From Cunninghamia lanceolata (Eukaryota > Streptophyta > Pinopsida > Cupressales > Cupressaceae): a stretch of DNA of 64,000 bases. Each line of letters opens with the position of its first letter. Position 1 is the stretch's first letter. Shown in pieces: positions 45,396-57,905 of the stretch. The stretch is taken from positions 10,360,501 to 10,424,500 of the forward strand of contig BSBN01000140.1 in the NCBI GenBank assembly GCA_027924645.1, read 5' to 3'. The notes under the pieces were generated by a model. That model was not told the DNA's origin and did no database searches. It saw only the letters and a list, made by a program, of their open reading frames with translations. The position numbers and the translations under genes were made by a program.

Positions 45396-45586
45396 CTACA
45401 CCCCTAAAATGCTGAGCTCAGAACAAGCAGAAGGAGGAGAAGAAATAAAAGGTTCAAGAACTAGATCAGATCTGAGAATACCTAGGTTCAAGTAACCAAA
45501 ATTCTCCTCAAAATCAAAGTTCACACTAGAAGTGTGATCAATAGCCAAAGGGCAAAATCTGAAAATGTGTACAACTAAGATGCATG
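45396..45586 (-). pseudogene. Copia GAG-pre-integrase remnant of element I
   Basis: The minus strand encodes CILVVHIFRFCPLAIDHTSS...FGYLNLGIL. This resembles the Copia segment that ends in W-H-x-R-x-G-H-L-N-x-x-x-L just before the integrase zinc finger. It is cut on its N-terminal side by element D and continues at 57560. Confidence 0.6.
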
Positions 45587-46448
45587 TGAAAGGGAAAAGA
45601 GAACCCAGCATGCAGCTTACAACATCCTATATTTTACTTAAACATATATTCAATAACTTAATGTAAGAAAATACTACTATGCCCTTAAAATGGAAATAGA
45701 CATAGTTGATTCCCCATCACATTAACCCTTAGAGGAAATATAATGTAGCTTACAGATCTAAATAAATTTCAGCGGCATAATGGTATATAAATTAACACTT
45801 TAAGAACATGAAACAAGAAGAATAGAAAAAAGATAGACATAAGAGAAGAGACACCAATATATGTGGGGAAAACCCTTTCAGGTAAAAACCCCACACTCCA
45901 AAGCATCAAACTAGTGTATTAATCTGCAACAACAAACATGTTACAATACACTTGCAAGCTCAAAGCCTTAACATGGAGATTTACATCTTGATCTTCTGGA
46001 GGAAAAACTGAGAACATAACCCTGCATAAAACTCTCCTCTCACAAACTTCTCTTCAAGCCTTCAAGTTATAGACTTCTAGCTATAGAAGAAACCATTTGT
46101 GGTTTTACAAAACCATGTGCTTAACTTCTCAGCCAAGATTCTAGTCTAAAAATAAGCTCTCACGTCCAAAATGTTCTCCCCTGTTTTTGACCCTTACAGT
46201 TGTCATAGAATCTGTCATAATATCTCTAAAAATAGTTGTTCCATGATATACTACCATGTGGGCATCTTTTGAGAACTAATATTTCAATTTTCAAGGCACC
46301 GACATGTGGTAAAAGTGCCAATTAAGAATTCAAACGCCCCTTCATTATTTTGGAGCTAAATAAAAACAATAACTGACTGTGAGAAAATATGAAATACAAA
46401 TAAATGCTACGAGAAATATGCAAGGTTGAGACACCTCATTTCCCAACA
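45587..46448 (-). repeat. 3' LTR of element D
   Basis: TGAAAGGG to CCCAACA; the minus strand opens TGTTGGGAAATG. It has GGGGTTTTTACCTGAAAGGGTTTTCCCC-type words near 45870-45900, as in the R region of Copia LTRs. Confidence 0.9.
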
Positions 46449-46460
46449 TTCTCCCACTTG
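46449..46460 (-). other. Polypurine tract of element D
   Basis: The minus strand reads AAGTGGGAGAA directly before TGTTGGG. Confidence 0.8.
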
Positions 46461-48226
46461 TCAAATACCTTGCAAGAGCCATGGGATACACAACCAGTCT
46501 GTGAACAACCAATGTTACCATACTATCTCAATTGAACTCCACTATGCTCATGAGATTTACAGAAGCACTTGTAACATCTTCCAAGTGATCACCAACATGA
46601 CAAAAAGAATAGAATTCCAAAAACATGATGAAACACTAAATGTCACATAGACACACCAATGTATCCAACTTCAAACCTATTACCAAAACATAACTCTGAA
46701 GTCCAAATACCTCCAAAACAAGATTGAGCATGGATACTCCATAATAGTTAGAACAACAACCACAACTAGTTGTTTACATCTAACTAAAAAACCCACCATT
46801 GATAGAACTTCTGCACATGACATAACCAACCCATATTGCAAGTCTCATCCCTGTATAATCCACTGTCCTGCCCAAAGTTACCATCTTCCATGTTAACAAA
46901 CACACAAAAATCATTGATTTACAAAAAACCTGAAGACCTTTGATATTGCAGTCCAATGGAAAACAATCTACCAAAGACATACATACATCCTAGGAATCAA
47001 ACTGCATGAGCAATGTCAACCAAAGCAACACAATGTCTACCAATCAGCACTTACATAAAAGTGTGGCTTAACATCAAATCATGTAATACAAAGAACAATC
47101 ACAATGTTCTGCAAAATGCAACCAACTGCTCTAAAATAGAGCATACTTCCACAAACAATTTTTTGTTCACTCTCTTACCTTTGATCTCCTCCACTTTTCC
47201 CAAGTCCTCCACATCTCAAATGATATACATTAAAAGAACACATATTGTTGCTAAAAAATAATAAAGTACAACAGTAGATGACCACAAACCTAGTGATCAT
47301 ACTAGATGAATAAGACCCTCTAGGAAGAAATATGAGACCATAAAGAGAAACTGCAAACCATATCATGTCCTTCTGCCAACACCACCAAGTGCTAAGCTAT
47401 GCCAAGTAAGGTCTCCTTCACAAGACCCCAACTGAAAAGCCTTAACAGCACCCAACTGTTCAATCTCATTAGGTCAAACAAAACATATATATCTCATATA
47501 ACCAAAAAAAGGATGTAAGATTGTCTAACCAAGGAAGATCAAACTTAAAAGATTCATTCCACAAATAGGAATTCGGCCAATAACATCTCCAAAACTTCTC
47601 ATAAAACAAACCATATATCTAAGGAGATAACCATGCTAAGTACTCCTCAAATGAACCCTCTAGAACTAGAAACTATAGCTCAAGATCGATATCCATGAGA
47701 AATCAAAGCATAAAACAAAATGAATCTAAAATAACATGGGTAATACCTATCAGATCATTTTATGCCAAGTGAACTGAGAGTGGGGAATGAAAATGATCCA
47801 CTAAGATACACTGGGTCTCATAAACTCTCTCCAAGAACAATCTCCTCTCAAGTTCAAACATGAATACATGTCCATAACAAGTGAAGGCTCCTCAGCCTTT
47901 CTTCTGAAATTTCACCATTCCAACACATGATCCCCACAACAAGAGATCTCTAGCCTCACCTCAAGTCTCTCTAGTATCCATGAGCATCCATCATCCAATA
48001 CATGCCAAATTCAAATGCATCCTGCAAAATCATGAAGCTTCAAGAAAATGATTAATACTCAACACATGACATCATGATCTAGCATCTCCACCTAGGAGAT
48101 CACTACCAGCTCCAATGAACATATCTTGCCAAAGGGGCACCATCATGCCAAAACTCCAATCTAGAAACAAGAATCCATCATTACACAATACCATCTCCAA
48201 TCACATGAAGATAACCATCCCCTAAC
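46461..48226 (-). other. Internal non-coding region of D, 3' part
   Basis: C/A-rich plus strand with no conserved reading frame. The short frames at 46426-46650, 46780-46980, 47013-47261 and 47175-47366 lie on both strands and show no family features. Confidence 0.6.
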
Positions 48227-48231
48227 AATGG

Positions 48232-49464
48232 TGTTTAAGTGAAAATTGGATTTTGTTGATCTTTGTTGTTTAGATGTTAAAACCGTCCTTTCCACTAAAC
48301 ATTGAAAAATCTAGGGTCGAGTGGCAAGCACTATCATACCCTAGGTCACTTGCAAATGAAGGGAAACTTGGATTAGGGAATTAATTATCAAATTTTCCTT
48401 CTCTTATGTCTAATTAACCATTAAAACCCTAATTATGCAAGTATGACAACAAATTGATGAAGGATGGAAAAATCTCTTGTAGATAGAAGTAAAATAACAA
48501 ATCACAGAATACTTGTTTTTCAGGGTTCTGAGGTGGAATAGTTGAGGACTAAGGTGCAGACGCCCAAGTCCAAAGTACCTACTTTTTCAGGGAATCTGGA
48601 CCTCCTTCCGACACTGATTAGCCCTATAACTTATGTTTCCTAAGATTTGTCTGTGGAGGACACTGTTTTGAGTGCCCTAGTCCTGGAAGTGCTCCTTTGT
48701 CTGACTTTTCTTCAGATCTTGAATCCTTGATGCCTGCCAAGCCTTCCTGCAACTCCACTTTTTCCAGATGTGACACCTATAACCTACAATCACAAGACTT
48801 GGTTTGGGGGTTGTGGTGTTTAGAGGTTTGCCTCAGTCAAACCTCAGAGGACACTTAAGTCTCTGAACACCATTGTCAGATAAAGAGGGCTTGCCCTTGT
48901 GAGGCAGAGGCCAAAAACTAAAGGAATTAATGATAAAAACACAATGATAAGTCACCTTGTAGTGAATCTCTCATGGAGGAAGATGCTCTTCATGCCATGA
49001 GAAGATTGATGCTCAAATATGAAAATATCAACAACAAAACATAGAAGTCTAATCTTGCAACACAATAGAAGCCTTGAATCACCTTGAGAACACTTAAACA
49101 TCACACTTTCTATCTAATTGCCATCTAGTTTACAAATGAATGCCTCAGCATGCTTATATATGCACCTACAAGCATTCCCGCCAAGATTTTAAAAATCAAA
49201 CTTTACCATGTCGGCAAAAGAACCTCCTAACGGTCATAAACTGACACCCAAAACTGCCCCAAAATAGGGCACGGGTGCCCAAGTCCTCCCCCCTATTTTG
49301 CGTAGGGTACAGTTTAGGGCCTAGGTCCTATTATTCATGGAAACTAGGTCTCATTCCATCGGGATGCTAAAATATGAACTAAAATGTCCTAAATGCATAC
49401 TAAAGACCTGGGAGCTAAACCTTATGAGGGAAATGCCCCCAAGGGGACATTTTCTGACGTTACA
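48232..49464 (-). repeat. 3' LTR of element E
   Basis: TGTTTAAG to CGTTACA on the plus strand; the minus strand opens TGTAACG. It pairs with 53670-54909. Confidence 0.9.
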
Positions 49465-49478
49465 TTTAGCCCCCACTT
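49465..49478 (-). other. Polypurine tract of element E
   Basis: The minus strand reads AAGTGGGGGCTAAA directly before TGTAACG. Confidence 0.8.
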
Positions 49479-51395
49479 TAATGTATATATAAACACAAGG
49501 CCAATACATGCATTAAAGTAAGGTCACAAACACAACAAACACATCAAACAAGGAGAAGACACGCCAATCACATGGAAGACAGTAACACATACGTAAAACA
49601 GGGAGAAGACAGTTATAGTTATGCAGAACATGGAGCAGACAGTCAATGCATAGAAGACACATTAATGCATGGAAGATAGAAATGATATCTTTTCTTTTCT
49701 TTTTCTCATATGAAATGCAAATGCAAGTACTAGAAAGTAAACAAACCTCCCATAATATAGGATGCACTACCTTAAGGCATAGGTCTCTATACATAAATGG
49801 GGCAACACACACACAATACATGCAAAACCTCCCAAAAATGTAGTAAGCACTACCTGAAGGCACTAGTCTTTACATATGGGGCAACAAACATGCCACACAA
49901 AACAAACACACTAAAACACACACACTTGAAGACATGAAGAAAACACGATAGATAAACGATGGTGTGTTCCCTATTTCTAGGCTCATCACCATCTCAGGCA
50001 AATTACAGGCACACACTCACTATTGCGCTTCGCCACAACAATTGTCGAAGACATGCTTAAGGGTTGAGTTAGTCATAGAACCTCTCCCTACCTCCATAGA
50101 GGACTTTTGAAAATGACAGGATGATGCAATCTATTCTGAGAAATACACCATCCCCGCCTCTGTAGAGGGCTTAAGAAAAAGGATATGCTTGATATCCCAC
50201 CTCCGCAAATGGCTTACATGACTGATTGATTGCAAACAAGCTTAGGATGCACGATGCACTACTCTAGGGCACAAGTCTCTGCATCTGAGGTCAAACACAC
50301 TGCTAACATCTATAACAGACAACTTACCTTATATACCCCCCACCTTAAGGTGGTTGATATTAGTTATCAATATTAAGCACATTATGGTAGAAAGAAAACA
50401 CACAAGGGAACACCAACTTTCGCAAAGCCCATGCCCCCCGGAGGTGACATGTACTTTACGATCGCTAAATGTTCCCACAAACACATCCCTACAAGAAACA
50501 TGTTAGTGTCTACAACATCATGATAAACAATGACATCAATGCATATGATTAACCACACAAAGAGCCAAGGTTATACAATGAATTCTAAATTTGAGGATAA
50601 CCAGGGGCTATATCACGAAGCTCTCTAAATCAAGTATTGCCAAGGCTAGATTCAAAGGCAAAAAAAGGTGCACGGAGCAACAGTATTGTTAAGGTTTGTA
50701 AATGTGATAGAAACATCATGAAATTCACTACATGGAAAGCACGAGTGCTTCCACTAGCCAAGCGTCAGATAAGATATACAACCCCATCATCATATTAGGA
50801 ACTATGCCCATTTTTTTATTTCTCTCGAAAGGGACATCAGTATAAATGTTTGTCATCATCCACCTGCTAGATTGAAACACTAGAGGAAGGAAAACAATAA
50901 ATAAGAGAGGAGAAAACAAGTGTCTTAGGGATAGTCACGTAGGAAGGTGCCCCCAAGTCACCAACCATGACGCTATGTCCGTAAGACATGACACACAACA
51001 ATGAAATCAGAGAAAGAGCAATTTAGAAGAATGATGATACAAATAGAAGGTCACAATAGAGGTAGTCTCCTGGTATCCTGAACCTTACGGGAGAATTCAA
51101 GGTCATTCCAGGAGGCCTAAACAACACATAACAGATCACGGGGGAAGCACATTATGATAGAAATAAAAGTTTATAGATACTTACCTGTAGGGCCCCTTTT
51201 GGGCTAGAAGTTGTCTATAAGAAAATCATCATCATCATCTTCCCATTCCCTAATGTTGGAGGATAGTGGGACATATGGTACCATAGCCAAGTTCATATCT
51301 TGTTCATCATGTTTTTCATCATTAGGATCATTATTGTTTGTTTGAATGTTGGGATGAATGTTTTCTTATTGAGAGGCAAGGTTTATAGCATATTC
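49479..51395 (-). other. 3' non-coding region of E with short dispersed repeats
   Basis: No supported coding sequence; the frame 49863-49513 is cysteine- and aromatic-rich without family features. A motif of about 45 bases (GCACTACCTTAAGGCA...GTCTCTATACAT) recurs at about 49765-49805, 49848-49885 and 50250-50292. A second word (CCTC.GTAGAGG.CTT) occurs near 50090 and 50158. Confidence 0.55.
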
Positions 51396-52244
51396 TTATC
51401 TTCTTTTTCTTCTTTCTCTTGCTTTTCTATTTTGTTTTGTTTTACCACTTCTCTTTTGTAAGATATGGCTATCCTCTTTCATAGGCTTGTGAAAATTAGA
51501 AGATGAAGCATCGGGATCAAACCTCATTTGTTGCAATGGAATACTTTGTTGTTGACAACGACCTCCCAATCCTTGTAAAGATTTTGGGGGAGGAACCTCA
51601 GCATAGCGACCTTGTCCTTTCAGTCTAAAGTTCTCTTCACATGCAGTTTGTTCATCTTTTATCATTTCTTATGTAGGAGGACTAGGTACTTCAGTTTTAT
51701 TCCAAAAGTAACTCAACTTGTAATGTGTTTGCTAAACCAAAAGTTTATACTTGTTTCGAGGGATGGTGACTATACGGCCATCTAGAGGGAATTTTAGACA
51801 ATGGTGTATTGTTAAAGGGATAGCTTTCATTTGTTTTAGCCAAGGATGTCTCAATTTAATGAGAAAGAGGTCAGAAACTAGGACAACGTCAAACAATTGT
51901 TCAACATGTTTTCTGGATAATGTTACTAACAATGATATCTTACCCAAAGGCTTGATAAATGTTCCCTTATGTGTCTTAATCATCATGCTTGAGAGGTCAT
52001 AAGAACCTTGCATTAGTTGATGTGAAAAGAGGAACTCTTCAGTGGAAACATTAGTCATGCAATTAGTATCAATAAGAGTTCCATTTACGGGGTTTCCCAT
52101 TATCTTTACGCTAATGTAAAGAGGTCCTTCTTTTTCTCCAGTTGTTTTATCATGAGGAGTGAAGACAATTTCAGGTTCAGGAGTGTTTCTTTTCATGTAA
52201 GGTCTAGGAGGGAACCTATTGTTTTTTTTATGATTATAGGCCAC
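51396..52244 (-). pseudogene. Gypsy aspartic protease remnant of element E
   Basis: The minus-strand frame 52244-51732 (170 residues) reads as a retropepsin-like domain: PLYISVKIMGNPVNGTLIDT, then NCMTNVSTEEF, then a body ending HPWLKQMKAIPLTIHHCLKFP. This last part resembles the GRPWL-M-A-PSTYHQ-LKFP region of plant Gypsy proteases. The catalytic D-T/S-G triplet is D-T-N here, so activity is doubtful. A stop at 51732 and the separate frame 51665-51396 (EDSHILQKRSGKTKQNRKARERRKRR at its end, with GRYAEV before it) suggest decay of the continuing polyprotein. RT and integrase are absent. Confidence 0.75.
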
Positions 52245-53669
52245 GTTTTATGCTCAAACCAATGCAAAATACAAGAGCAAAAATAGCCTAAAATGCTTGG
52301 TTTTTCGATACTTTTCAATGCCAACGAATAACACAAAAGGATGCTGTAAGGATTTTAGTCAAGGGAAGCAAGTTATATGTCTGATATCAGTCCAAAACAG
52401 AAATATAATTACTCTCAACACACACTTGATGCAAATCCAAGATAATGCCAAGTCAAAATATAGTGAAAATATGTCAAAATAGTCACTTTTTTCACCAAAA
52501 TTCAATGCAAAAGAGCATAACAAAGGATGCTGTGAGGAAAATGTTGATGGACAACAATTAATATTAGTAATAATAGCCACTTGTGCCAAAATACCCAACA
52601 CAACATGATTTTAGCGCCACTTAAGGTCCAACCCTAGTGAAAATATAGAAAAATATGCAAATTTTCACGCTTTTTTCAATTCCAAGACCTAGAAAAAGAG
52701 GTGTTGTAAAGAATTTTAGGAGGTAAAGAAAATAATGTAAATAATATCAATCACCTCAATCCATAAAATTGATCACAACATGCTTGGAATGCAAACTAGG
52801 TCAAACCCTAGGGCCAAAATAGCCAAAATGTGTAGTTTTTCACTGAATTTTCACTACAAGAGCCTGTTAAAAAGGTGTTGTGAAGATTTTTATTAGGGGA
52901 AGAAAATTATTACCTTGATAAAAGAAAAATAATGTAAAAATACCTTTCACAACACGCCTACGGTGCAAGTTTTGGAGAGTCGATAAGGCCAAATTTAGTG
53001 AAAATTGTTGTTTTCAAAGCCCTAGGTTTGAGATCTTGGGACAAAATTCTATGTGAAAGTTTTGAAGTCTGATTTAGGATGAAAATTAATTACTCTCAGA
53101 TCTTAAAATTATTTTCAAGCTTTAATATGCAAAATGCCAATGCAAATTGAATGAAAATGCATCAAAATTGCTAGTTTTTGTTGAAATTTTCTATGCAAAA
53201 ATGCAAATATTTTAAATCTAAATGCAAATTTACACTAAAATGAAAGACTAAAAAACAAATGTTAATTTGAATGAGCCTCTAAAATCAGTATAAAAATCTG
53301 AGAAAAGATTTTTCCTACAAAACCTAGATTTTGGAATTACTAGGTTATATAAAATTGTTAAAATTTCTACAAAACCCTAGCAATTAAATGATGAAAATGC
53401 AAGGTAAATTTATGAGTTTTTTTATTTTTCTATAGTTTATATCAGATCTGATGCAAAAATCATGAATTAGGAAAATTAAGAAAGAACTGATGCAATTTAG
53501 TAAGCCAAACAATGCAAATTTGTTTGTATTTTTTAAAATTTAATTTTTTTTTGAAATTTTCTTAACGCAATGAAATAAATGACCAAATGAATGAATGAAA
53601 TCAATCCAAATCTAATGAAAAAAACTTAGAAAGTTGCAATGTAAGTCCAAAAACATGGGTTCACCAAAA
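52245..53669 (-). other. 5' internal region of E, including the primer-site side
   Basis: AT-rich, with four loosely repeated segments of 100-150 bases on the plus strand (near 52260, 52490, 52610 and 52780). Each carries CCAAAAT(A)GC...AAAGGATGCTGT(A/G)AGGA-like words. No gag is readable. The minus strand at the LTR edge reads TTTTGGTGAACCCATG, a possible primer site beginning TGG; the tRNA is unassigned. Confidence 0.5.
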
Positions 53670-54909
53670 TGTTTAGGTGAGAATTGAATTTGGTTGATCT
53701 TTGTTGTTTAGATGTTAAAACCCTCCTTTCCACTAAACATTGAAGGATCTAGGGTCAAGTGGCGAGCACTATCATACCCTAGGTCACTTGCAAATGAAGG
53801 GAAACTTGGATTAGGGAATTAATTATCAATTTTTCCTTCTCTTATATCCAATTAACCATTAAAACCCTAATTATGTAAATATGACAACAAATTGACGAAA
53901 GACATAAAAAGCTCTTGCAGACGGAAGTAAACTACCAAATCATAGAATACCTATTTTGGGGTTCTGAGGCAGAATAGTCAGGGACTAAGGTGTAGGCACC
54001 CAAGTCTAAGGTACCTTCTTTTTTAGGAAATCTGGACCTCCTTCCAACACTAATCAGCCCTATAACTTATGTTTTGCGAGATCTGTCTGTGGAGGACAAT
54101 GTTGCGAGTGCCCTAGTCCTAGAATTGCTCCTTTGTCTAAATTTTCTTCAGATCCCAAATCCTTGATGCATGCCAAGCCTTCCTACAACTCCACTTTTTC
54201 TAGATGTGACACCTATAACCTGCAATTACAAGACTTGGTTTGGGGGTTGTGGTGTTTAGAGGTTTTCCTTAGTCAAACCTCAGAGGACACTTAAGTCTCT
54301 AAACACCGTTGTCAGATAAAGAGGGTGTGCCCTTGTGAGATAGAGGCCAAAAACCAAAGAATCAATGATAAAAACACAATGTTTTGTTACCTTGTAGTGA
54401 AGCTCTCATGGAGGAAGATGCTCCTCATGCCATGAGAAGACTGATGCTCAAATCTGTAAATATCAACACACAAAACACACAAGTCTGCTCTTGCAACATA
54501 ATAGAAGCCTTGAATCACCTTGAGAACACTTGAACATCACACTTGCTAGTTTACAAATTAATGCCTAAGCATGCTTATATATGCACCTACAAGCATTCCC
54601 GCCAAGATTTTAAAAATCAAACTTTACTGTGTTGGCAAAAGAACCTCCTAACGGTCATAAACCGACACCCAAAAATTGGGGCTGCCACAAAATATGTCAG
54701 GACTAGGGCATGGGTGCCCATGTCCTCCCCCCTATTTTGGGTAGGGTACAGCTTAGGGGGTCCAGCTAGGTCCTATTTGTCATGGAAACTAGGTCTCATT
54801 CCATCGGGATGCTAAAATATGAACTAAAACGTCCTAAATGCATACTAAAGACCTAGGAGCTAAACCTTATGAGGGAAAAACCCCTAAGGGGATATTTTCC
54901 AACATTACA
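53670..54909 (-). repeat. 5' LTR of element E
   Basis: TGTTTAGGTGAG to CATTACA, partner of 48232-49464. It is followed by the target duplication AATGG. Confidence 0.9.
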
Positions 54910-54914
54910 AATGG

Positions 54915-56678
54915 AACTCAAGATGTCAAAATAATTTCATTGGATATAAGAATCATAATCCAAAAGCCTTACCATGACACCTACAACCACTATAGAAGAC
55001 CATCCATCACCAAATGATAGATCCTCATCATTGCCGAAGCTCCCATTGAAACTATGATATTGAGCTTATCAAGGAATTATGATAACCATCCTCTCAATGA
55101 AGATCATCCATGGCTCTAACACAATCTAATAATTAACCTGTGCAATGCCAGCAACACAAAAGAATAAAGTAGAACCAAGATCTCCAAGTCAAGAAGATAA
55201 AACCATCACTGTCAAAAGATCACACTAAACTATGTAACCAAGCTATCCATGACATCATGATAAAAATGATATAAGTCCTAATAACTGACTATCCAAGCAC
55301 TCTAATCATCCATCCTCTTATCCCAATGCAACATACCAATGCAAAAATGACCACAGACAAGGCCAACTAACAAAGTCTACATAAGCACTGAAACAATCTC
55401 GTGGATAAATATAGTCCACATTCAAGTCATCCCACTGCATCTAATGGGTAGCTAATTCAAATACTACATAACTCAAAGATCCAAAACAAATATAACATGC
55501 AAACCCATCATTACATTCATAACCCACAAACTAAGATATCAGAGAAGACACCCTGTAGACTTCAAGACTCAAACACCAAATCATCACTAGATTTGAATTG
55601 CCAAACAAGTCCACATATGAATAACCATAGTCAAGGAACCCATCAAGCATGTACTATAGAAATGATGAGTGACTAATCACATACCAACATCTCCACACTA
55701 AGAAAGCTACAAACCTCCTCACACCATGCACGAAGCATACATGTAAACCTGCAACTATCTTACACCCAGAAACACCCCCAAGGAATCATAATCTGAAAAA
55801 TAGTTTGTCCGCAGATCTACAAAACCACAAGTTTCAAGATTAACCATGAAAAACCTACAAAACCACCATGTCACTGACATACATGCAAATCCATATCCAC
55901 TTATCATCTGGAAGACCAACAATTTTGAAAACCACCGAAATAGTTAAACCAGAATAATGGAATAACACAGATATGCATAACCATAGATTTTGAATGGAAA
56001 ATATACAAAACCATCAGATCAAATTAGTATGAAACTAAGACATGCAAGTACAACAAACCAAAAGGAAGAAGAGGTCTAGGAACTCCAGGCCCACTTGTAG
56101 GCCACTCCACAACCACCACCATGTACAAGCATATGAAGGAGCTATGATGTTCCAAAAGCTTTCACATCATCCAATGATCAACTCTATAGCCTACATGCAT
56201 TCCAGGTTAACAAAATAATGCCTTCCAATGCTAGGGACTAAAACCAAGCACCCAACATAAGCACACCAAACCATAGTCATGACAACTCAAGTTTCTCCAT
56301 GTGATCAGGGAGCCAAGAACAAACACCCAACATGAATACTTCTCTACAAACGACCATAGAATGAAAGAACATAACCACCATGCATGAGGGTTATCACATA
56401 ATATCAAACATGAGCTCCAGATCAATATCATATTAAATGTAACCACATGATCAACTCCATTATACTCCATCTTTTCCATCCTTCAAATGCCTGCTATACC
56501 CTAAAAACAAGATCAACTGCAACACTTCCACTCAAACAAGGATTAATGATCAACCAATTCCTTCCTACAGATTCCCTCAATATTTCCAAGCTAGGAAATC
56601 ACAATAGAAGAAATACCCAGAACTTTAAATGCCATGGAACCAACACATGCAATCTCATGCAACCATGGAACCACCGTA
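54915..56678 (-). other. Internal non-coding region of D, 5' part
   Basis: Continues 48226 after removal of E. C/A-rich plus strand. The frames 56479-56231 (minus) and 56447-56695 (plus) overlap and are unsupported. No gag motif lies next to the primer site. Confidence 0.6.
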
Positions 56679-56690
56679 GCTCTGATACCA
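56679..56690 (-). other. Primer-binding site of element D
   Basis: The minus strand reads TGGTATCAGAGCTACGG, two to three bases after the LTR. It is an initiator tRNA-Met site. Confidence 0.85.
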
Positions 56691-56692
56691 AT

Positions 56693-57554
56693 TGAAAGGG
56701 AAAACATAACCCATCATGCACCTTACAACATCCTACATTTTACTTAAATATATATTCAATAACTTGATGCAAGCACATACTACTATGCCCTTGAAGTGGA
56801 AACAGACATAGTTGATTTCCCATCACATTAACCCTTAGAGGAAAGATAATGTAGCTTACAAATCTGAATAAATTTCAGTAGCATAACAGCATATAAATTA
56901 ACACTTTAAGAACATGAAACAAGAAGAATAGAAGAAAGATATATGGAAGAGAAGAGACAATAATATACATGGGGAAAACCCTTTCAAGTAAAAACCCCAC
57001 ACTCCAGAGCATCAAACCAATGTATTAATTTGCAACAACAAACATGTTACAATACACTTGCAGGCTCAAAGCCTTAACATGGAGATTTACATCTTGCTCT
57101 TCTAGAGGAAAAACCAATAGCATAACCTTGCATAAAACTGTCCTCTCACAAACTTCTCCTCAAGCCTTCAATTTATAGACTTCTAGCTATAAAAGAAACC
57201 ATCTGTGATTTTACCAAACCATGTGCATAACTTCTTAGCTAAGATTCTAGTCTAAAAATAAGCTCTCACGTCCAAAATGTTCTCCCATATTTTTGACCCT
57301 TACAGTTGTCATAGAATCTATTATAATACCTATAAAAATAGTCCTTCGATGATATACTACCATGTGGGCATCTTTTGACAAATAATATTTCAATTTTCAA
57401 GGCACCAACATGTGGCAAAAGTGCCAATTAAGAATTCAAACACCCCTTCATTATTTTGGAGCTAAATAAAAACAATAACTGACCTTTGGAAAATATTAAA
57501 TACACATAAATTCTATGGGAAATATGTAAGGTTGAGACACATCATTTCCCAACA
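56693..57554 (-). repeat. 5' LTR of element D
   Basis: TGAAAGGG to CCCAACA, partner of 45587-46448 and the same length. Confidence 0.9.
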
Positions 57555-57559
57555 GCATG

Positions 57560-57905
57560 ATCAACCATTCCAATAACAATTATCTCTCTACTCTCCAAGT
57601 CTCTAATGATAACTAAATCAGGTGTGAATTCCATAGTCTTCCCTTCTCCACCATGGCTGATCTGATAGGTGGAAAGAAGATTGTTCTATAAATGAGGTAC
57701 ACACAAAACATCATTGAAAGTGCCATCCCCAATATCAACAAATCCCCTCCCAATTACATTCATGTAAGTATTGTTTCCCATAAAAATAGGTGAGATAACA
57801 CAAGGCTCAAAAGGAGATAACATAGACTATGTAGAATCCATATGATGAGAAGCTCCAGAATCGAGAAGCCATCTCACTGAACTCATAATTAATTCAAAAC
57901 TCAAG
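57560..57905 (-). pseudogene. Copia protease remnant of element I
   Basis: From 57905 downward the minus strand reads SSVRWLLDSGASHHMDS, with the catalytic D-S-G intact (57851-57862). It continues through PCVISPIFMGNNTYMNVIGRG and NDVLCVPHL to ESREIIVIGMVDHA, where element D interrupts it. This is the Copia retropepsin and the start of GAG-pre-integrase. It is interrupted by at least one stop. Confidence 0.8.

Larger units (their letters stand above)
48232..54909 (-). mobile_element. Gypsy-type LTR retrotransposon E nested in D
   Basis: LTRs 48232-49464 (1,233 bp) and 53670-54909 (1,240 bp). A perfect target duplication AATGG lies at 48227-48231 and 54910-54914. Minus-strand orientation is shown by the polypurine tract at 49465-49478 and a protease-bearing frame at 52244-51732. 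The internal region is 4.2 kb and lacks RT and integrase. LTR divergence of about 7% in the first 230 bases, against about 10% for D, agrees with E being the later insertion. Confidence 0.9.
45587..57554 (-). mobile_element. Large non-coding Copia-type LTR element D (LARD-like)
   Basis: Two 862-bp LTRs (45587-46448 and 56693-57554) with a perfect target duplication GCATG (45582-45586 and 57555-57559). A polypurine tract (46449-46460) and an initiator-Met primer site (56679-56690) put it on the minus strand. Without the nested E its internal region is about 3.55 kb, with no gag, protease, integrase or RT that I can read. The LTRs differ by around 10% in the first 215 bases by eye. This matches the description of large retrotransposon derivatives that depend on enzymes from other elements. 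Confidence 0.88.

Noticed and set aside
49513..49863. 116-residue cysteine-rich minus-strand frame in E
   Set aside because: It lies just after the polypurine tract side, in the 3' non-coding region. No spaced cysteine motif or signal peptide is convincing.
51751..52002. Plus-strand frame opposite the E protease
   Set aside because: Antisense shadow of the retropepsin frame.
56231..56695. Overlapping frames on both strands near the primer site of D
   Set aside because: A gag would be expected here, but neither frame has gag features and both have unusual composition (W/C-rich).
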